From contig OY969790.1 in NCBI GenBank assembly GCA_963703125.1, positions 2,976,001 to 3,040,000 on the forward strand: a stretch of 64,000 nucleotides of DNA. The letters are read 5' to 3'. Both the position numbers and the translations under genes were made by a program. A model generated the notes under the pieces. The model worked only from the letters and a program-made list of their open reading frames with translations, made no database searches and was not told the origin of the DNA. Shown piece by piece: positions 25,957 through 36,279 of the stretch. Position 1 is the stretch's first letter. Each line of letters opens with the position of its first letter. The DNA comes from MFD04716-140 sp963703125. Its GTDB lineage: Bacteria > Bacteroidota > Bacteroidia > Flavobacteriales > Flavobacteriaceae.

Positions 25957-28363
25957 TTTGACGCAACAATATCCCATTGTCGATATACAAGACAATTTGG
26001 TCTTTGCCAACAATGGCGACCTGATTTTGTGCTTTATGGCCGATCTACCTGAAATCTATTCCCTGTCCGAAAAGGATTTTGAGGACCTTCATGGCAGTTG
26101 GTTCCAGGCATTGAAATCACTTCCTGCGGGAACGATCATCCATAAACAGGATGTTTTTCAAAAACTTCATTATTCGGCAGACCAATTACCAAATTCCACC
26201 TTTTTGGAAAAGACTACCCATGACCATTTTAACGGAAGGGAATATATGGCCCATGAATCCTATTTGTTCTTTGTCTGGCCAAAAAACCGAGCATTGAACA
26301 AAGCCAAGTATGTGAATCCGTTCAAAGGAATCCCCAAGTCGGTTTTGCCGACTTTGACCGATGCCGTACAAAGTTTTGTTGCATCGGTGCGGGATGCGGT
26401 AGGATTTCTAAACAACAGTTACAAGCTGCAATTTACCCCACTCGAAGAAAAACAGGTCCTGCAGCTGACCGACCAATTTTTTAACGGGTTCAATGAAGGT
26501 TTTGATACCGATATTGTGCTGAACAAAGACCACGCTCAAATCGGTGACCATTATTTTGACGTGATCGCTGTCAACAACGAGCTGTGCTTTGGGGAAAGTG
26601 TGTATAGTTCCAAGACCAACGAGGCCTTTACCGCGGATGATTTCGTTTTCCATCAAGGTTTTGTCGATGGTTTGGCGCTCAATCTAAAAGAAAATCACAT
26701 TGTCAACCAGATCATCTATTTGGATGATAAACACAAATGGCGCAAACTGCTTGAAAAGCGGTTGGAGGAATTGAGCAAAAGTTCCAATTTCGGCACCCAG
26801 AACAAGGTGGTACATGAAAAAATAAGTCACATCCTTCAACAGATCAACCAAGAGGACAATGCCCGGATCGTTCGCGGCCATTTCAATATCGTTTTCTGGA
26901 GCAGTCAAAAAGAAGCCCTAAGTGGTATCGCCTCCAAGATCAAGACCGAATTCAAGGAGCTCGATATCGTACCCTATTATCCCAAGGGGGAGGAACGTAA
27001 AAATTACCTGCTCAACAGCTATTGGGGCTTTTCCTCCAATTTTTCGGACGAAGACTTGTATGTGACCGATCTGAAACATGCGCTTTGCCTATTGATCAAT
27101 AATTCCAATTACAAATCAGATCCTTCTGGAATCATTTTCGTTGACCGCCAAAACAATATACCGGTTCTGAAGGATGTCTGGGATGAACGTAAAAAACGCA
27201 TCAAGGCGAGGAACTTTGCCATTTTCTCCCCCACCGGAGAGGGCAAATCGTTTCTCGCCAATAATATTCTTCGGCAATATTTTGAAAGCGGTGTCCGCCT
27301 AGTCATCATCGACCTAGGGGGCAGCTATACCAAATTTGCCAAACTGTACCCCGATCAATACATCACCTTGCGCTATGAGCAGGGCAAGAATCTCGGCATC
27401 AATCCCTTTTACATAAACAACCTACATGACCTAAGCCCGGAGCGATTGGAAGACTTGACCGTTTTCCTGTTGGAGCTCTTCGCTTCGGGACTTAAGGTCG
27501 CCAAGGCCCAGGAAGTGGCACTGAAGAAGATTTTACAACACTATTATAAAAGCAAGACCAAGGAGACCCATTCTTTGGAAGCCTTTTACAATTTTATCAG
27601 GGATACCAAGGAAGGTTTGTTGGTACAGCTTGGCATCGATGAATCGTACTTCAATACCACGAACTTTCTACATATCATGTCGGAGTATGTGGGGGATGGA
27701 TTGTACAGCTTCCTGTTCGAGGTCAGTGAAGACCAATCCTATAAGATTGAGGATAAACGCTTGATCGTTTTTGAACTGGATGAAGTAAAGGACAACAAAG
27801 AAGTATTGTCGGTCATGCTCAAACTCATCAAATCCGCCATACAACGCACCATTTGGCGTAACCGTGCCGAAAAGGGAATCATCCTGTTCGATGAGTTCGC
27901 CAAGCAATTGAAGTTTGAAAACGTATTGGAAAGTGTGGAATTCTATTATCAGGCCATACGAAAACAAAATGGGGCGATAGGCATCATCCTGCAATCCATC
28001 AATCAATTGCCTACCAATTCAACGTCGGCCAGTATCCTCGAAAATACCCAGGTGATTTATAGCCTTAGGAACGAGAAGGGATACGAGGAATTAAAAAAGA
28101 GGTTGAGCCTCTCAAGCCATGATCTTAACCAATTGAAATCCATCAAGAACGACCTTAAAGGCGTACGCAAGTACACAGAGATCTTTATCAAAATAGGCAA
28201 GGAAAGCAACATTTTTAGGTTGGAAGTCCCACCCATAGTCTATGCCGCCTATCTCACGGATGGAGCGGAAAACGAAGCTATCATGCAGTTGTACGAAAAG
28301 CACAACGACATGCAAAAGGCAATCATAGAATTTGTAAACCAGAATTTCAAAATATCCCATTAA
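25946..28363 (+). CDS. traG: Conjugation ATPase TraG (VirB4 family)
   Basis: 805 aa. Walker A SPTGEGKSF lies near residue 426, followed by the TraG-type GVRLVIIDLGGSYTKFAKLY; Walker B ILFDEFAK is near 648, and LQSINQLPTNSTSASILENT near 690 is the VirB4 sensor/Q-loop region. VirB4 proteins are the cytoplasmic ATPases that power pilus assembly and DNA transfer. Length is close to the family norm. The N-terminal 400 residues form the VirB4 CagE/TrbE-like domain. Confidence 0.93.
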   Translation: MKINLTQQYPIVDIQDNLVFANNGDLILCFMADLPEIYSLSEKDFEDLHGSWFQALKSLPAGTIIHKQDVFQKLHYSADQLPNSTFLEKTTHDHFNGREYMAHESYLFFVWPKNRALNKAKYVNPFKGIPKSVLPTLTDAVQSFVASVRDAVGFLNNSYKLQFTPLEEKQVLQLTDQFFNGFNEGFDTDIVLNKDHAQIGDHYFDVIAVNNELCFGESVYSSKTNEAFTADDFVFHQGFVDGLALNLKENHIVNQIIYLDDKHKWRKLLEKRLEELSKSSNFGTQNKVVHEKISHILQQINQEDNARIVRGHFNIVFWSSQKEALSGIASKIKTEFKELDIVPYYPKGEERKNYLLNSYWGFSSNFSDEDLYVTDLKHALCLLINNSNYKSDPSGIIFVDRQNNIPVLKDVWDERKKRIKARNFAIFSPTGEGKSFLANNILRQYFESGVRLVIIDLGGSYTKFAKLYPDQYITLRYEQGKNLGINPFYINNLHDLSPERLEDLTVFLLELFASGLKVAKAQEVALKKILQHYYKSKTKETHSLEAFYNFIRDTKEGLLVQLGIDESYFNTTNFLHIMSEYVGDGLYSFLFEVSEDQSYKIEDKRLIVFELDEVKDNKEVLSVMLKLIKSAIQRTIWRNRAEKGIILFDEFAKQLKFENVLESVEFYYQAIRKQNGAIGIILQSINQLPTNSTSASILENTQVIYSLRNEKGYEELKKRLSLSSHDLNQLKSIKNDLKGVRKYTEIFIKIGKESNIFRLEVPPIVYAAYLTDGAENEAIMQLYEKHNDMQKAIIEFVNQNFKISH

Positions 28364-28384
28364 TCCATTTAAAATCAAAACATC

Positions 28385-28966
28385 ATGAAAACGACATTAA
28401 AAACAATAATGCTATCCGCCATTTTTTACATCGCGACAAGTGGCCAAATGAAGGCACAGGGTATTCCGGTCTATGACAATACCAATTTTCTTTCCTTGAT
28501 CAAACAATTGTTCGAATCGGCAAAACAAACCACAGAAATGATCAAGACGGTAAAATATCTAAAGCAGGCGAAAGAAGCCATTGATAAGGTAAATAGTGCC
28601 GTAAAACAATATGAGGCCGTTAAGGAGATCACGGCCAATAATGAAGAGTTGGTCAATATGATCCGGAGTGACCTTCGAAGTATTTTAAACTCCCCATATA
28701 TTCGTCCCGACGAAATAGATGCGGTCTCGAATGCCTTCAATTCGATTATTGACGGCTCGTTGAGCAACCTCGAATTTATGGAACAAGTCTTGTCCAACAA
28801 CCTTCTAAAATTGACCGATTCAGAACGGCTGGCCATACTGGAGGCGCAACGCGAAGACTCAAAAAAAATGGTGGCGGACATCACCTTAAAAAACAAACGA
28901 TATAAGATGATCATCTCGTTTCGAGAAATGCAGGATAAGATCAATAAAAGGGAAACCAATTACTAA
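28385..28966 (+). CDS. traI: Conjugation protein TraI-like (DUF4141, VirB5-type)
   Basis: 193 aa with a signal peptide (MKTTLKTIMLSAIFYIATSG). The mature part is nearly all helical and coiled-coil (TEMIKTVKYLKQAKEAIDKV, SDLRSILNSPYIRPDEIDAV, LTDSERLAILEAQREDSKKM), matching the DUF4141/TraI layout between TraG and TraJ in Bacteroidetes elements. It probably works in the periplasm as a pilus-tip or assembly factor. Unlike CTnDOT there is no TraH gene before it. Confidence 0.75.
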   Translation: MKTTLKTIMLSAIFYIATSGQMKAQGIPVYDNTNFLSLIKQLFESAKQTTEMIKTVKYLKQAKEAIDKVNSAVKQYEAVKEITANNEELVNMIRSDLRSILNSPYIRPDEIDAVSNAFNSIIDGSLSNLEFMEQVLSNNLLKLTDSERLAILEAQREDSKKMVADITLKNKRYKMIISFREMQDKINKRETNY

Positions 28967-28978
28967 TTCGAGACCGAA

Positions 28979-29809
28979 ATGTTTTTGTCCATTGGCTTAG
29001 AATATGTTGATGCCGTTTTCCAGACCATCAAGGACAGTGATTTTGCTTCCTTTACCATAGGCGGCATGAAAATACTGGCCGTGCTGTTCTTTCTCATCAA
29101 TATTCTAAAGAAATATTACGAGGGTGGGGCTACTCGGGAGGGCTTGACTTGGGGACTGACCCCGACCGAACTGATCAAGAACTTTGCGGTAGTGCTGGTG
29201 GTCATTTTTTCTACCGAAGTACTGGCAGCATTCGATGCCATCTTGGTGGCCATTGAAGGGCAGTATCGAGGAACCGCTCCCATACTATTGCCATTGGAAC
29301 TTCAGGAAATTGCAGTGGAGGAAGATCTAGGCCTATTGGATGCCACAACAAAAGCCATGGGAGTTTTGTACGAATGGCTCACTACACCCTTTTTGGGACT
29401 TCGCATGATTGCAATAGGCCTTGGCCTGATCTTATGGATCCTCGACCTGTTTATTTATCCCTTGTTCTTGGCCGAACGCTATTTTCTGTTGGGCATCATG
29501 CAGGCCTTTTTTCCGTTGGTCATCAGCATGGCTGTTTTTGAAAAATTCAGGGAATTGGGCTATAGGTTCTTCAAACTGTATGCCGCTGTCTATATGATCG
29601 TCCCGGCATTTTTCTTGGTCAACGTATTCGTGAACGAACTCTATCAGGAAGTCACGCAGAACTTTTGGCCCAACCTTTTTGGAACGGATTATGGAAGCCA
29701 GCTCTTTGCACCCATCATTGAACTGGCAGGAACGGGCTTTATCATTCTGCTCAAATTCAAACTCTACAAACGCGCCACCAGTTTTACATTTCGATTATTC
29801 ACACCTTAA
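28979..29809 (+). CDS. traJ: Conjugation membrane protein TraJ (VirB6-like)
   Basis: 276 aa with five or six membrane helices. It opens FLSIGLEYVDAVF and has the family's ATREGLTWGLTPTELIKNF segment and a central AERYFLLGIMQAFFPLVISM, as in TraJ/VirB6-like proteins that form part of the inner membrane channel. It starts 12 bases after the preceding stop. Confidence 0.85.
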   Translation: MFLSIGLEYVDAVFQTIKDSDFASFTIGGMKILAVLFFLINILKKYYEGGATREGLTWGLTPTELIKNFAVVLVVIFSTEVLAAFDAILVAIEGQYRGTAPILLPLELQEIAVEEDLGLLDATTKAMGVLYEWLTTPFLGLRMIAIGLGLILWILDLFIYPLFLAERYFLLGIMQAFFPLVISMAVFEKFRELGYRFFKLYAAVYMIVPAFFLVNVFVNELYQEVTQNFWPNLFGTDYGSQLFAPIIELAGTGFIILLKFKLYKRATSFTFRLFTP

Positions 29810-29819
29810 CACATATTCC

Positions 29820-30446
29820 ATGAATAACATAAAAACACCCTATACCAATATTTACAAGGTTTTGATGATGAATCGATTCATCGTTTTGACCATTGTGGCG
29901 GCCTGTCTGTTGACCAGTGTTTTTTCTTTATTGACGGTCTATAAATTCAATCAAAAAATGTGGAACAGTGCCTTTGCGGTCAATACCGATGGTTCCGTAA
30001 TTCCGTTGAAACTGGTTTCTCAAAATGAGAATTTGGAGGTGGAGGCACTTTCGCATCTCGAACTTTTCCATACCTATTTCTATGGAATTGATGAAACCAA
30101 TTACCTAAAAAACTTGGAAAAGGCCTTGTGGTTGGGAGATAGTTCGGTAGACAACGTATATCGTCAAAAAAAGGCGGACGGGGTGTATAACCGATTGATT
30201 CAGTATTCTTTGGTACAAAAGATCATTCGCATTAATACCGAATTGACCTTAACGAATAAATCCATCGGATTCAAAACGGAGACCCTATTTGAGATCAACA
30301 GGGGTTCGGTCACGGATCGGTACCAACTGATCACCACTGGCAACCTGATCAAGGTGGACCGGAATTTTCCAAACAACACCCACGGGATGTTGATTACCAA
30401 TTTTTTTGAAAACTCCCTAAAGAAGATCAACAATGCAAATGGATAG
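29820..30446 (+). CDS. traK: Conjugation protein TraK (VirB8-like)
   Basis: 208 aa from the ATG at 29820; the frame is open from 29679, but that part overlaps traJ. The N terminus is cytoplasmic (MNNIKTPYTNIYKVLMMNRF), followed by one membrane helix (about 20-44) and a periplasmic domain with SHLELFHTYFYGID and LEKALWLGDSSV, typical of TraK/VirB8. It overlaps traM by 14 bases. Confidence 0.88.
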   Translation: MNNIKTPYTNIYKVLMMNRFIVLTIVAACLLTSVFSLLTVYKFNQKMWNSAFAVNTDGSVIPLKLVSQNENLEVEALSHLELFHTYFYGIDETNYLKNLEKALWLGDSSVDNVYRQKKADGVYNRLIQYSLVQKIIRINTELTLTNKSIGFKTETLFEINRGSVTDRYQLITTGNLIKVDRNFPNNTHGMLITNFFENSLKKINNANG

Positions 30447-31362
30447 GAACAAAGTAATTTTTTTGAGTGCCGTTGGCGTAGTAATGGCTTTTATCATTTT
30501 GTATGCCATCCAAGTTATGGGTGAAGGCTCTGATTCCGAAAGCGAATTGACACAACCGGAAGTGCCCGCGCTTCAAGAAGAACAAAGAGAGTATTCCTCG
30601 AAATTGGATGCCATCAATGACCTCAAGGAAGTTCGGGAATCTACCGCCCCTAGCATTTATGAGGAGTCGCTTTTAGATTCTACGGGATTGTATGATCCTT
30701 TGTTACAGGAAAAAGAAAGGCAACGGATCGTTGATAGTATTTATAGGGAAGGACGTATTGATTATGAATCGGGTGAAATTCGAAATTCGGTTTCGAGCAA
30801 TACTATTGCTGGCAATACAAATTCCAATCAGAGTGAGAATCATGAACCAACCACAGCTCCTGATTTTGCAAAGGCACACGAAGCATTTTTTTCCTATGAC
30901 CTTGAGATTGAAAAATCCGAAATCAATTCGGGCAATTCAAACACCGATTCATTTATAATGGTGGAGGTAAATGGCGAACAAACGGTACGCAATGACGAAC
31001 GTCTGGAGCTCCGATTGGCCACTGATGCATTTATCAACGGCCAATTGGTAGCCCGTAATTCATTGGTCTACGGATTTGTAAGTTTTAAGGGGAACCGAAT
31101 ATCCATAAAGATAACCAACATCAATAACCAGTCTATCGATTTGAAGGCCTTTGACCTTTTGGACGGGAACGAAGGAATTTATATCAAAAACAGCTTTCAG
31201 GCTGAAGCTACGGGCGAAGTGTTGGACGATGTTGTGCAGGATATCAATATCCCCGGTGTTCCACAATTGGGAGGGATCAAACAAGTATTTAGAAAAAACA
31301 ACCGTAATGTCAAGGCCACCATCTACAATCAATATCAACTTATTTTAAAACCAAGTTTATGA
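30433..31362 (+). CDS. traM: Conjugation protein TraM (VirB10-like)
   Basis: 309 aa (an in-frame ATG at 30439 is an alternative start). One membrane helix (about 6-28), an acidic and polar linker (about 30-175), then the C-terminal TraM domain: GEQTVRNDERLELRLATDAF, NSLVYGFVSFKGNRI, GNEGIYIKNSFQAEATGEV. VirB10-type proteins bridge the inner and outer membranes. The stop overlaps the traN ATG (ATGA). Confidence 0.88.
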   Translation: MQMDRNKVIFLSAVGVVMAFIILYAIQVMGEGSDSESELTQPEVPALQEEQREYSSKLDAINDLKEVRESTAPSIYEESLLDSTGLYDPLLQEKERQRIVDSIYREGRIDYESGEIRNSVSSNTIAGNTNSNQSENHEPTTAPDFAKAHEAFFSYDLEIEKSEINSGNSNTDSFIMVEVNGEQTVRNDERLELRLATDAFINGQLVARNSLVYGFVSFKGNRISIKITNINNQSIDLKAFDLLDGNEGIYIKNSFQAEATGEVLDDVVQDINIPGVPQLGGIKQVFRKNNRNVKATIYNQYQLILKPSL

Positions 31363-32189
31363 AAAATCTGACCATCCTCTTTTTATGGACATTCGCCTCG
31401 GGAATTAACGCACAAGGATTAAAAACCCTCTATGCCAATGAGAAACAGGTGGTTGCTTTATTCTTTCCCCGGCCTATTACCCAAGCAGTCGTAGGATAGG
31501 AAAAATTCACATTCAGTTATAACAAGGACAGGCCGCAAAATGTAGGCCTCCTACAAGGAAGTATAGGTCCAAAGAGCAATCTACTAGTCCTGACCGAAAA
31601 TGGGGAGGTTTATTCCTATTTACTGGCATATCGAAAAGTGTTGGATACCCTAAACCATTTCATAAAAACTAAGGAAAGTATCGGTGTTGAAAGTGCAAAA
31701 TTAATGGAAACCTCCATTGATTCCATGATAGTTTCGAAGGGAACTTTGGATACGCTTCAGTTAAAGTTCGACTCCCTCCAAAATCGCAACGGATACTTTC
31801 AAAAATTCGGTACATATCATTTGAAGCGAAACCAGAACAGCTTGAAGAAAAAGAGAAAAAATGGCATTATACTGCAATTAAAGGATTTGATTTATGACCA
31901 GTCCGAAGTATATGCCCTTTTTGAAATCAAGAACCGATCAGGCATCGATTTTGAGGTGGACTACCTCAAGATTTTCAAGGAGAATGGGAACAATCGAAGG
32001 AAAGCTTCCTATCAAAAATTACTGCTTCTACCATTGTATCAGCATAATTTTCCAAGTATGGTCAAGGATGGGCAAGCTTCAACTTTTACCGTAGTACTTC
32101 CTAAGTTTACCTTGGGGGATTCGGAGAGGATTTTGGTGGAATTGAAGGAACGGAATGGTAATAGGGTGATTATTTTAAAAAGTAATTAG
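31359..32189 (+). pseudogene. traN: Conjugation protein TraN (DUF4138, VirB9-like) with in-frame stop
   Basis: The ATG at 31359 overlaps the traM stop. The frame gives a signal peptide (MKNLTILFLWTFASGINA), KTLYANEKQVVALFFPRPIT and AVVG, then TAG at 31497-31499, and continues in the same frame with EKFTFSYNKDRPQNVGLLQG, SNLLVLTENGEVYSYLLAYR and a full C-terminal domain to 32189. The continued part is the standard DUF4138 sequence, so only one codon is broken. With the stop, the 46-residue product cannot function, unless the stop is read through or is a sequencing error. VirB9-type proteins are needed for the outer membrane part of the channel. Confidence 0.85.
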
Positions 32190-32205
32190 TTTCATTAAAC
32201 CTGGG

Positions 32206-32718
32206 TTATTTGACCAACTGAATTAAAACTGTTGCCCCGAGAACAGATTTGTTGGTCTTGTAATTATTCTTTTTTTCGAAATCTAAATGAACAATTTCCC
32301 CAAAACTCCCTTTTTGTTCTATGGCATGAACGGTCTTAATAATATCCGCAAACCTTCCATTCAAGCTAAAACTAAATGTAAAAAGAGTGTTTTCTCCCAG
32401 CTCCAACACATGGGGCGGATTAAAGTCCATTACTTGTGTGCCGTTCTTTTTGGCCTCTTGGTTTAGTGAATAAAGAAGATTGTTTTGAACCGAGGTCTCC
32501 ACTAAGTTGATTTTCTCCAAAATGGAATCATAATAAACCTCCTTTTGGGACAGCATCGATAATTTTTGGGGAATATCCTTGAATTGATGGGCATCGGCCC
32601 TTAATTGGGCATATTCGTCTTTTAGCATAAACGTCTTGCGAATTGCCAACTGGTAACTTGCTATGAGCAGGAGTAAAATACCGAGTAGCATCAATTTGTT
32701 CTTAATATCAATTTTCAT
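32206..32718 (-). CDS. PilO/GspM-like inner-membrane protein
   Basis: 170 aa. A single membrane helix (about 9-26, LMLLGILLLLIASYQLAI) is followed by a coiled coil (YAQLRADAHQFKDIPQKLSM, LEKINLVETSVQ) and an alpha/beta domain (FSLNGRFADIIKTVHAIEQK), the layout of PilO and GspM, which form the inner membrane platform with PilN/GspL. It is the last gene of the minus-strand half of the secretion locus, 99 bases after the PilN-like gene. It converges with the end of traN. Confidence 0.75.
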   Translation of the reverse strand: MKIDIKNKLMLLGILLLLIASYQLAIRKTFMLKDEYAQLRADAHQFKDIPQKLSMLSQKEVYYDSILEKINLVETSVQNNLLYSLNQEAKKNGTQVMDFNPPHVLELGENTLFTFSFSLNGRFADIIKTVHAIEQKGSFGEIVHLDFEKKNNYKTNKSVLGATVLIQLVK

Positions 32719-32817
32719 CTATAAAAATATTTGCAAATCATTGGTCATTAATTATTTATATCGGTTGGCATTGCCCCATTTCTTTAATGCCCACCAGATT
32801 GAACGGGAACGGGCAGG

Positions 32818-34026
32818 TTATGGGCTTTCATAGGTCAAAATTTCTATTAAAAATGTGGCGGTATCCGTTGAGGCAAAATCGTATTCCCTTGTTTCTACCG
32901 ACTTTATCCAGTCCAGACGTTCTAGGTTTTCTATCCACGCAGAAAAGCCCGTTGGGTCCATTGAAACTCCTGAAACCAACAAAGAGTTGTTTTCCAACAA
33001 GATCGGTTTGGCCTCCCGTACCGGTTTGATTAGCGGTTGATATTTTAGGTCCGTCAATAAGATGGTTTCCGGAACTTTTTGCGCCAGATCATCCAAATAA
33101 TAGGTGGCCCTGGAATTTGATTTTGAATTGAGCATTTCCAATCGCTCTTGCTTTTTTTTGACGGTTTCACTTAAAACGATTAGCTCCTCCTTTTGAGCGC
33201 TCGTGGCCGCAACCGAAACATTAAGCTCGCCAATTTTTTCATTGTAATAATTGTAAACCAAAAAATTGACCAGTAATATGGCAATGAAAAAGGTAAGGGC
33301 GGATTTAAGGGCAAGATTGAAAAACCGTTGATTTGAAAACCCGTTCTTCAATTGTTCCGAAACTGTTCCGAAATTGTTTTGACCCCCATTTTGGTTTATA
33401 TGACCCAAAATTTGACCGAAAGGAAGCAACATCCTGTTTGATAAGTCAAGTCCGTTTATATGATAGGTGGTTTGAGAATCGGAGGATGCTGGGGCCATTT
33501 CTGAAATAATATTCGACCCTAACTTGATTTGTTGATATGAAAGTTCAATAAGTCCATCTTCCATATATGGAACCAGATTCACAACAGGGGATGGCCCCAA
33601 GGAAAATTGAAATACTTTTATTTTGAGTTCATTAAATTGATTTATAAGATCATCAACATACACTTTTTTAGATATGGAAATTATGTAATTGGTAGAATTC
33701 GGAACAACCTCGAAATAGAAATTTTTAAGGTCTAAATTCGGAAACGCCCGGTTTACCAAGGCATCCAGTTCCGTAGTTCCGTTGTCATTGATTAATTTGG
33801 ACAATACCATGGCATTGTTGATGCAAAGGAGTAAAGGAGAGTCCTTTTTTAGGATTCTGGCAAGTTCTTCAATGTTGTTAGTTTGGGAACTATTTTTAAT
33901 TAGAAGCTCCTCCTTTCTTTTTTGTATCTCGAGCACAGCAAATAAGGCTTCCCCATTCTGCTCCGTAATTTCCAGGCCAGTATATGTGAATCCCTCTTTG
34001 ATATATGTTTTAAATGCTTCCCACAT
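32818..34026 (-). CDS. GspL / PilM-PilN-like platform protein
   Basis: 402 aa from the ATG at 34026, which overlaps the secretin stop (TAATG). The frame is open further upstream to 34104, but that part lies in the secretin gene. Residues about 1-245 form a cytoplasmic domain that may be a degenerate actin-like PilM/GspL domain (FTYTGLEITEQ, then KVFQFSLGPSPVVNLVPY). A membrane helix follows (about 250-270), then a coiled coil (AQKEELIVLSETVKKKQERL) and a PilN-type periplasmic domain (LVSGVSMDPTGFSAWIENLE). This is a single-gene fusion of the usual pilM and pilN, as in GspL. Confidence 0.75.
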   Translation of the reverse strand: MWEAFKTYIKEGFTYTGLEITEQNGEALFAVLEIQKRKEELLIKNSSQTNNIEELARILKKDSPLLLCINNAMVLSKLINDNGTTELDALVNRAFPNLDLKNFYFEVVPNSTNYIISISKKVYVDDLINQFNELKIKVFQFSLGPSPVVNLVPYMEDGLIELSYQQIKLGSNIISEMAPASSDSQTTYHINGLDLSNRMLLPFGQILGHINQNGGQNNFGTVSEQLKNGFSNQRFFNLALKSALTFFIAILLVNFLVYNYYNEKIGELNVSVAATSAQKEELIVLSETVKKKQERLEMLNSKSNSRATYYLDDLAQKVPETILLTDLKYQPLIKPVREAKPILLENNSLLVSGVSMDPTGFSAWIENLERLDWIKSVETREYDFASTDTATFLIEILTYESP

Positions 34027-36245
34027 TAATAAATAACCGTTGGTTTGATCAAAATGGTCAATTTTTTCTTGGAATCCTCGCGTTTTCTGCTGCTGAACAA
34101 CCATTTTATCAATGGTATCCTTGCCAAGAGCGGAACTCCATTTCCAGAGTCATTTTTTACTTTTTCCTCCAGCCCCCCCAATACGGCCAGATCTTGGTTC
34201 TGCATCCGTATGATGGAACTAAATTCCCGGGATGTCAATCCAGGGGGTGCTCCTTCCTCGATCCGCTCGCCGTTGAAATCCGATTGAATAACATTGATTT
34301 CCAACGTTACCATGCCATTGCCCGATACCATTGGTTTTATACTTACCGCGAGTTCCGCGTCTATCGGTTCATAATTGCGAACTTCCGAGGGTATGGGGTT
34401 CTGCGAACCGAAATAGTTTTGGTTCGTCACTACGTAATAGGTCGTTTCACCGATGGACAAATGGGCCCTGTGTCCATTGAGGGTCGATAGTTTAGGGGTC
34501 GACCGTATTTTTAGGTTGCCATTCTCTTCCATTGCTTTGATGTTGGCAAAGAATTCAGGAACGACTTGTCCAATGTTGAAGGATCCGAAACCATCAAAAC
34601 CGCCAATAATTTTATTAACGGTGGTCGAACCGAGCGTAACATCGGCATTGGGGAACAATTTTCCTTGGGTCTGTACGGGGTTCTCTCCAATGCCCCAGCT
34701 AATGCCTGTTTCGACCGTTGCGGATTTTTTTACTTCGATCAACATGACCTCGATTAATATGACGGGAACGGGTTTATCGATCTCGGACATGAACTTCCTA
34801 AACCGGTTGATTTTAGCGGAAGGGCCGCTCACCAGAAAGCTGTTCAATTCAAAATCAACACGAATGTCCAAATCGTTCTTGATCTCGTCCGGAAGGATAT
34901 TTATGATGGCCTCTGCACCGTCCTGATAATTGTCAAAACTGCCGGTATTTGTTCTAATAGTTCGCCTATTGCCCATATTTTGCTGTCCCTGAATGCCCTC
35001 AGATCCGCTATTGCCATAGTAGTTTATATTCCCATTGTTCGTTCTTCCTGCCGAGCGGCTACTCCTAGAATATTGGGACGGATCACTCAGCAATTCCACG
35101 GAACGGTATAGCAACTGGACGACTTCGACTTCCCTTACACTTAGTTGGTCGGCGGTACCAAAAAAATAAATGTTGTTCTCTTTTTTAAAAGTGAAATCAG
35201 TGGGAGCGGGCGGTTGTTTTTGTGGTGCCCCGTTTTGCCTTAATGTCTGACCGTTTGTGGCTTCCACAGATTGCGAACCAACTACGTTTTTTTCCTGGCT
35301 TTCAAAAATCAATTCCAACAAATCGTCGTAAAAAACACCTTTGGCACTGAATGTCACGTTTCCTGCACTCTCCAATGGGCTGGCCATATAAAAATCCAGA
35401 AAGAGGTCATTGCTTAAATTATTGATAATGCTAGCAATTGGAACATTGTTGAAATCAACATCGATTATTTTATTGATGGTGTCCAAAACCGTATACCCCA
35501 AATTATTGGCCCCAATTCTTCTTTGCTTCCCCAGATTCATTGTTGGTCCATCGTTGCTTTCAAACAAATAGAAACCATCCTTTGATTTGGAATAGGATAG
35601 ATTATTGGTCCCCGCCAACTTTTCCATGGCCGTATCGAAAGGAACTTGCGAAAGGTATAAGTCCAATACCATTGATTCCATGCCGTTGGTGTACAAGAGG
35701 TTTTTACCGGAAACGTCCATTATTTTTCGAAATACCTTATCCAAAGGATCCTTCTTAAGGTCGAACGATATAAGATCATTGGCGGAGTTGAATAAAACCT
35801 GTACTTCTTTCTCAACTATTTTTGGAACGGGCGGCACATACTTTTTAATGGATAATATATTACCGGTAAATTCAATGGTAAGCTCATATTCCTTGCACAA
35901 ATAAATCAAGAGATCGGAAACGGTAACATTGGAAAAATTGTTGACAATCGATATGTTGTTGATTTCAGGAGAAACATTCAAATTCAGTTCATGGACCTTG
36001 GATACGGCGATCAAAAAATTGCTAAGTGTAATGTTGGCAACATTGATTTCCAATTTCAGGTTTTCGACAAGGTTGGTGTTGTCCTGTGCCAATACTTCCA
36101 GTTGGTTTCTTAGGTTCAGGATCCTACCCTCCTCTTGGCCGTTTACCTGTAAGATCGAGAATAATATGATGGCATAGAGCAACCTATGCACATGGAACAT
36201 GAAGTATGGGAAAATTCCGTTTTTTATATGATGGTTTGGTAGCAT
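34026..36245 (-). CDS. Secretin (GspD/PilQ family)
   Basis: 739 aa from 36245. The ATG at 36200 gives a tighter signal peptide (MFHVHRLLYAIILFSILQVN) and may be the true start. N0/STN-like and secretin N domains occupy about residues 60-390. A Gly/Asn/Gln-rich linker follows (about 405-435). The secretin domain begins at VPVILIEVMLIEVKKSATVE (about 492) and contains ALSTLNGH-type and FSSIIRMQNQDLAVLGG motifs and the closing signature VPLLARIPLIKWLF. Secretins form the ring-shaped outer membrane pore for type II secretion or type IV pili. It lies between the ATPase and the PilN-like gene. Confidence 0.92.
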   Translation of the reverse strand: MLPNHHIKNGIFPYFMFHVHRLLYAIILFSILQVNGQEEGRILNLRNQLEVLAQDNTNLVENLKLEINVANITLSNFLIAVSKVHELNLNVSPEINNISIVNNFSNVTVSDLLIYLCKEYELTIEFTGNILSIKKYVPPVPKIVEKEVQVLFNSANDLISFDLKKDPLDKVFRKIMDVSGKNLLYTNGMESMVLDLYLSQVPFDTAMEKLAGTNNLSYSKSKDGFYLFESNDGPTMNLGKQRRIGANNLGYTVLDTINKIIDVDFNNVPIASIINNLSNDLFLDFYMASPLESAGNVTFSAKGVFYDDLLELIFESQEKNVVGSQSVEATNGQTLRQNGAPQKQPPAPTDFTFKKENNIYFFGTADQLSVREVEVVQLLYRSVELLSDPSQYSRSSRSAGRTNNGNINYYGNSGSEGIQGQQNMGNRRTIRTNTGSFDNYQDGAEAIINILPDEIKNDLDIRVDFELNSFLVSGPSAKINRFRKFMSEIDKPVPVILIEVMLIEVKKSATVETGISWGIGENPVQTQGKLFPNADVTLGSTTVNKIIGGFDGFGSFNIGQVVPEFFANIKAMEENGNLKIRSTPKLSTLNGHRAHLSIGETTYYVVTNQNYFGSQNPIPSEVRNYEPIDAELAVSIKPMVSGNGMVTLEINVIQSDFNGERIEEGAPPGLTSREFSSIIRMQNQDLAVLGGLEEKVKNDSGNGVPLLARIPLIKWLFSSRKREDSKKKLTILIKPTVIY

Positions 36246-36279
36246 ATTCGATTCTATGTCCCAAAGGGCTTTTTAAGAG

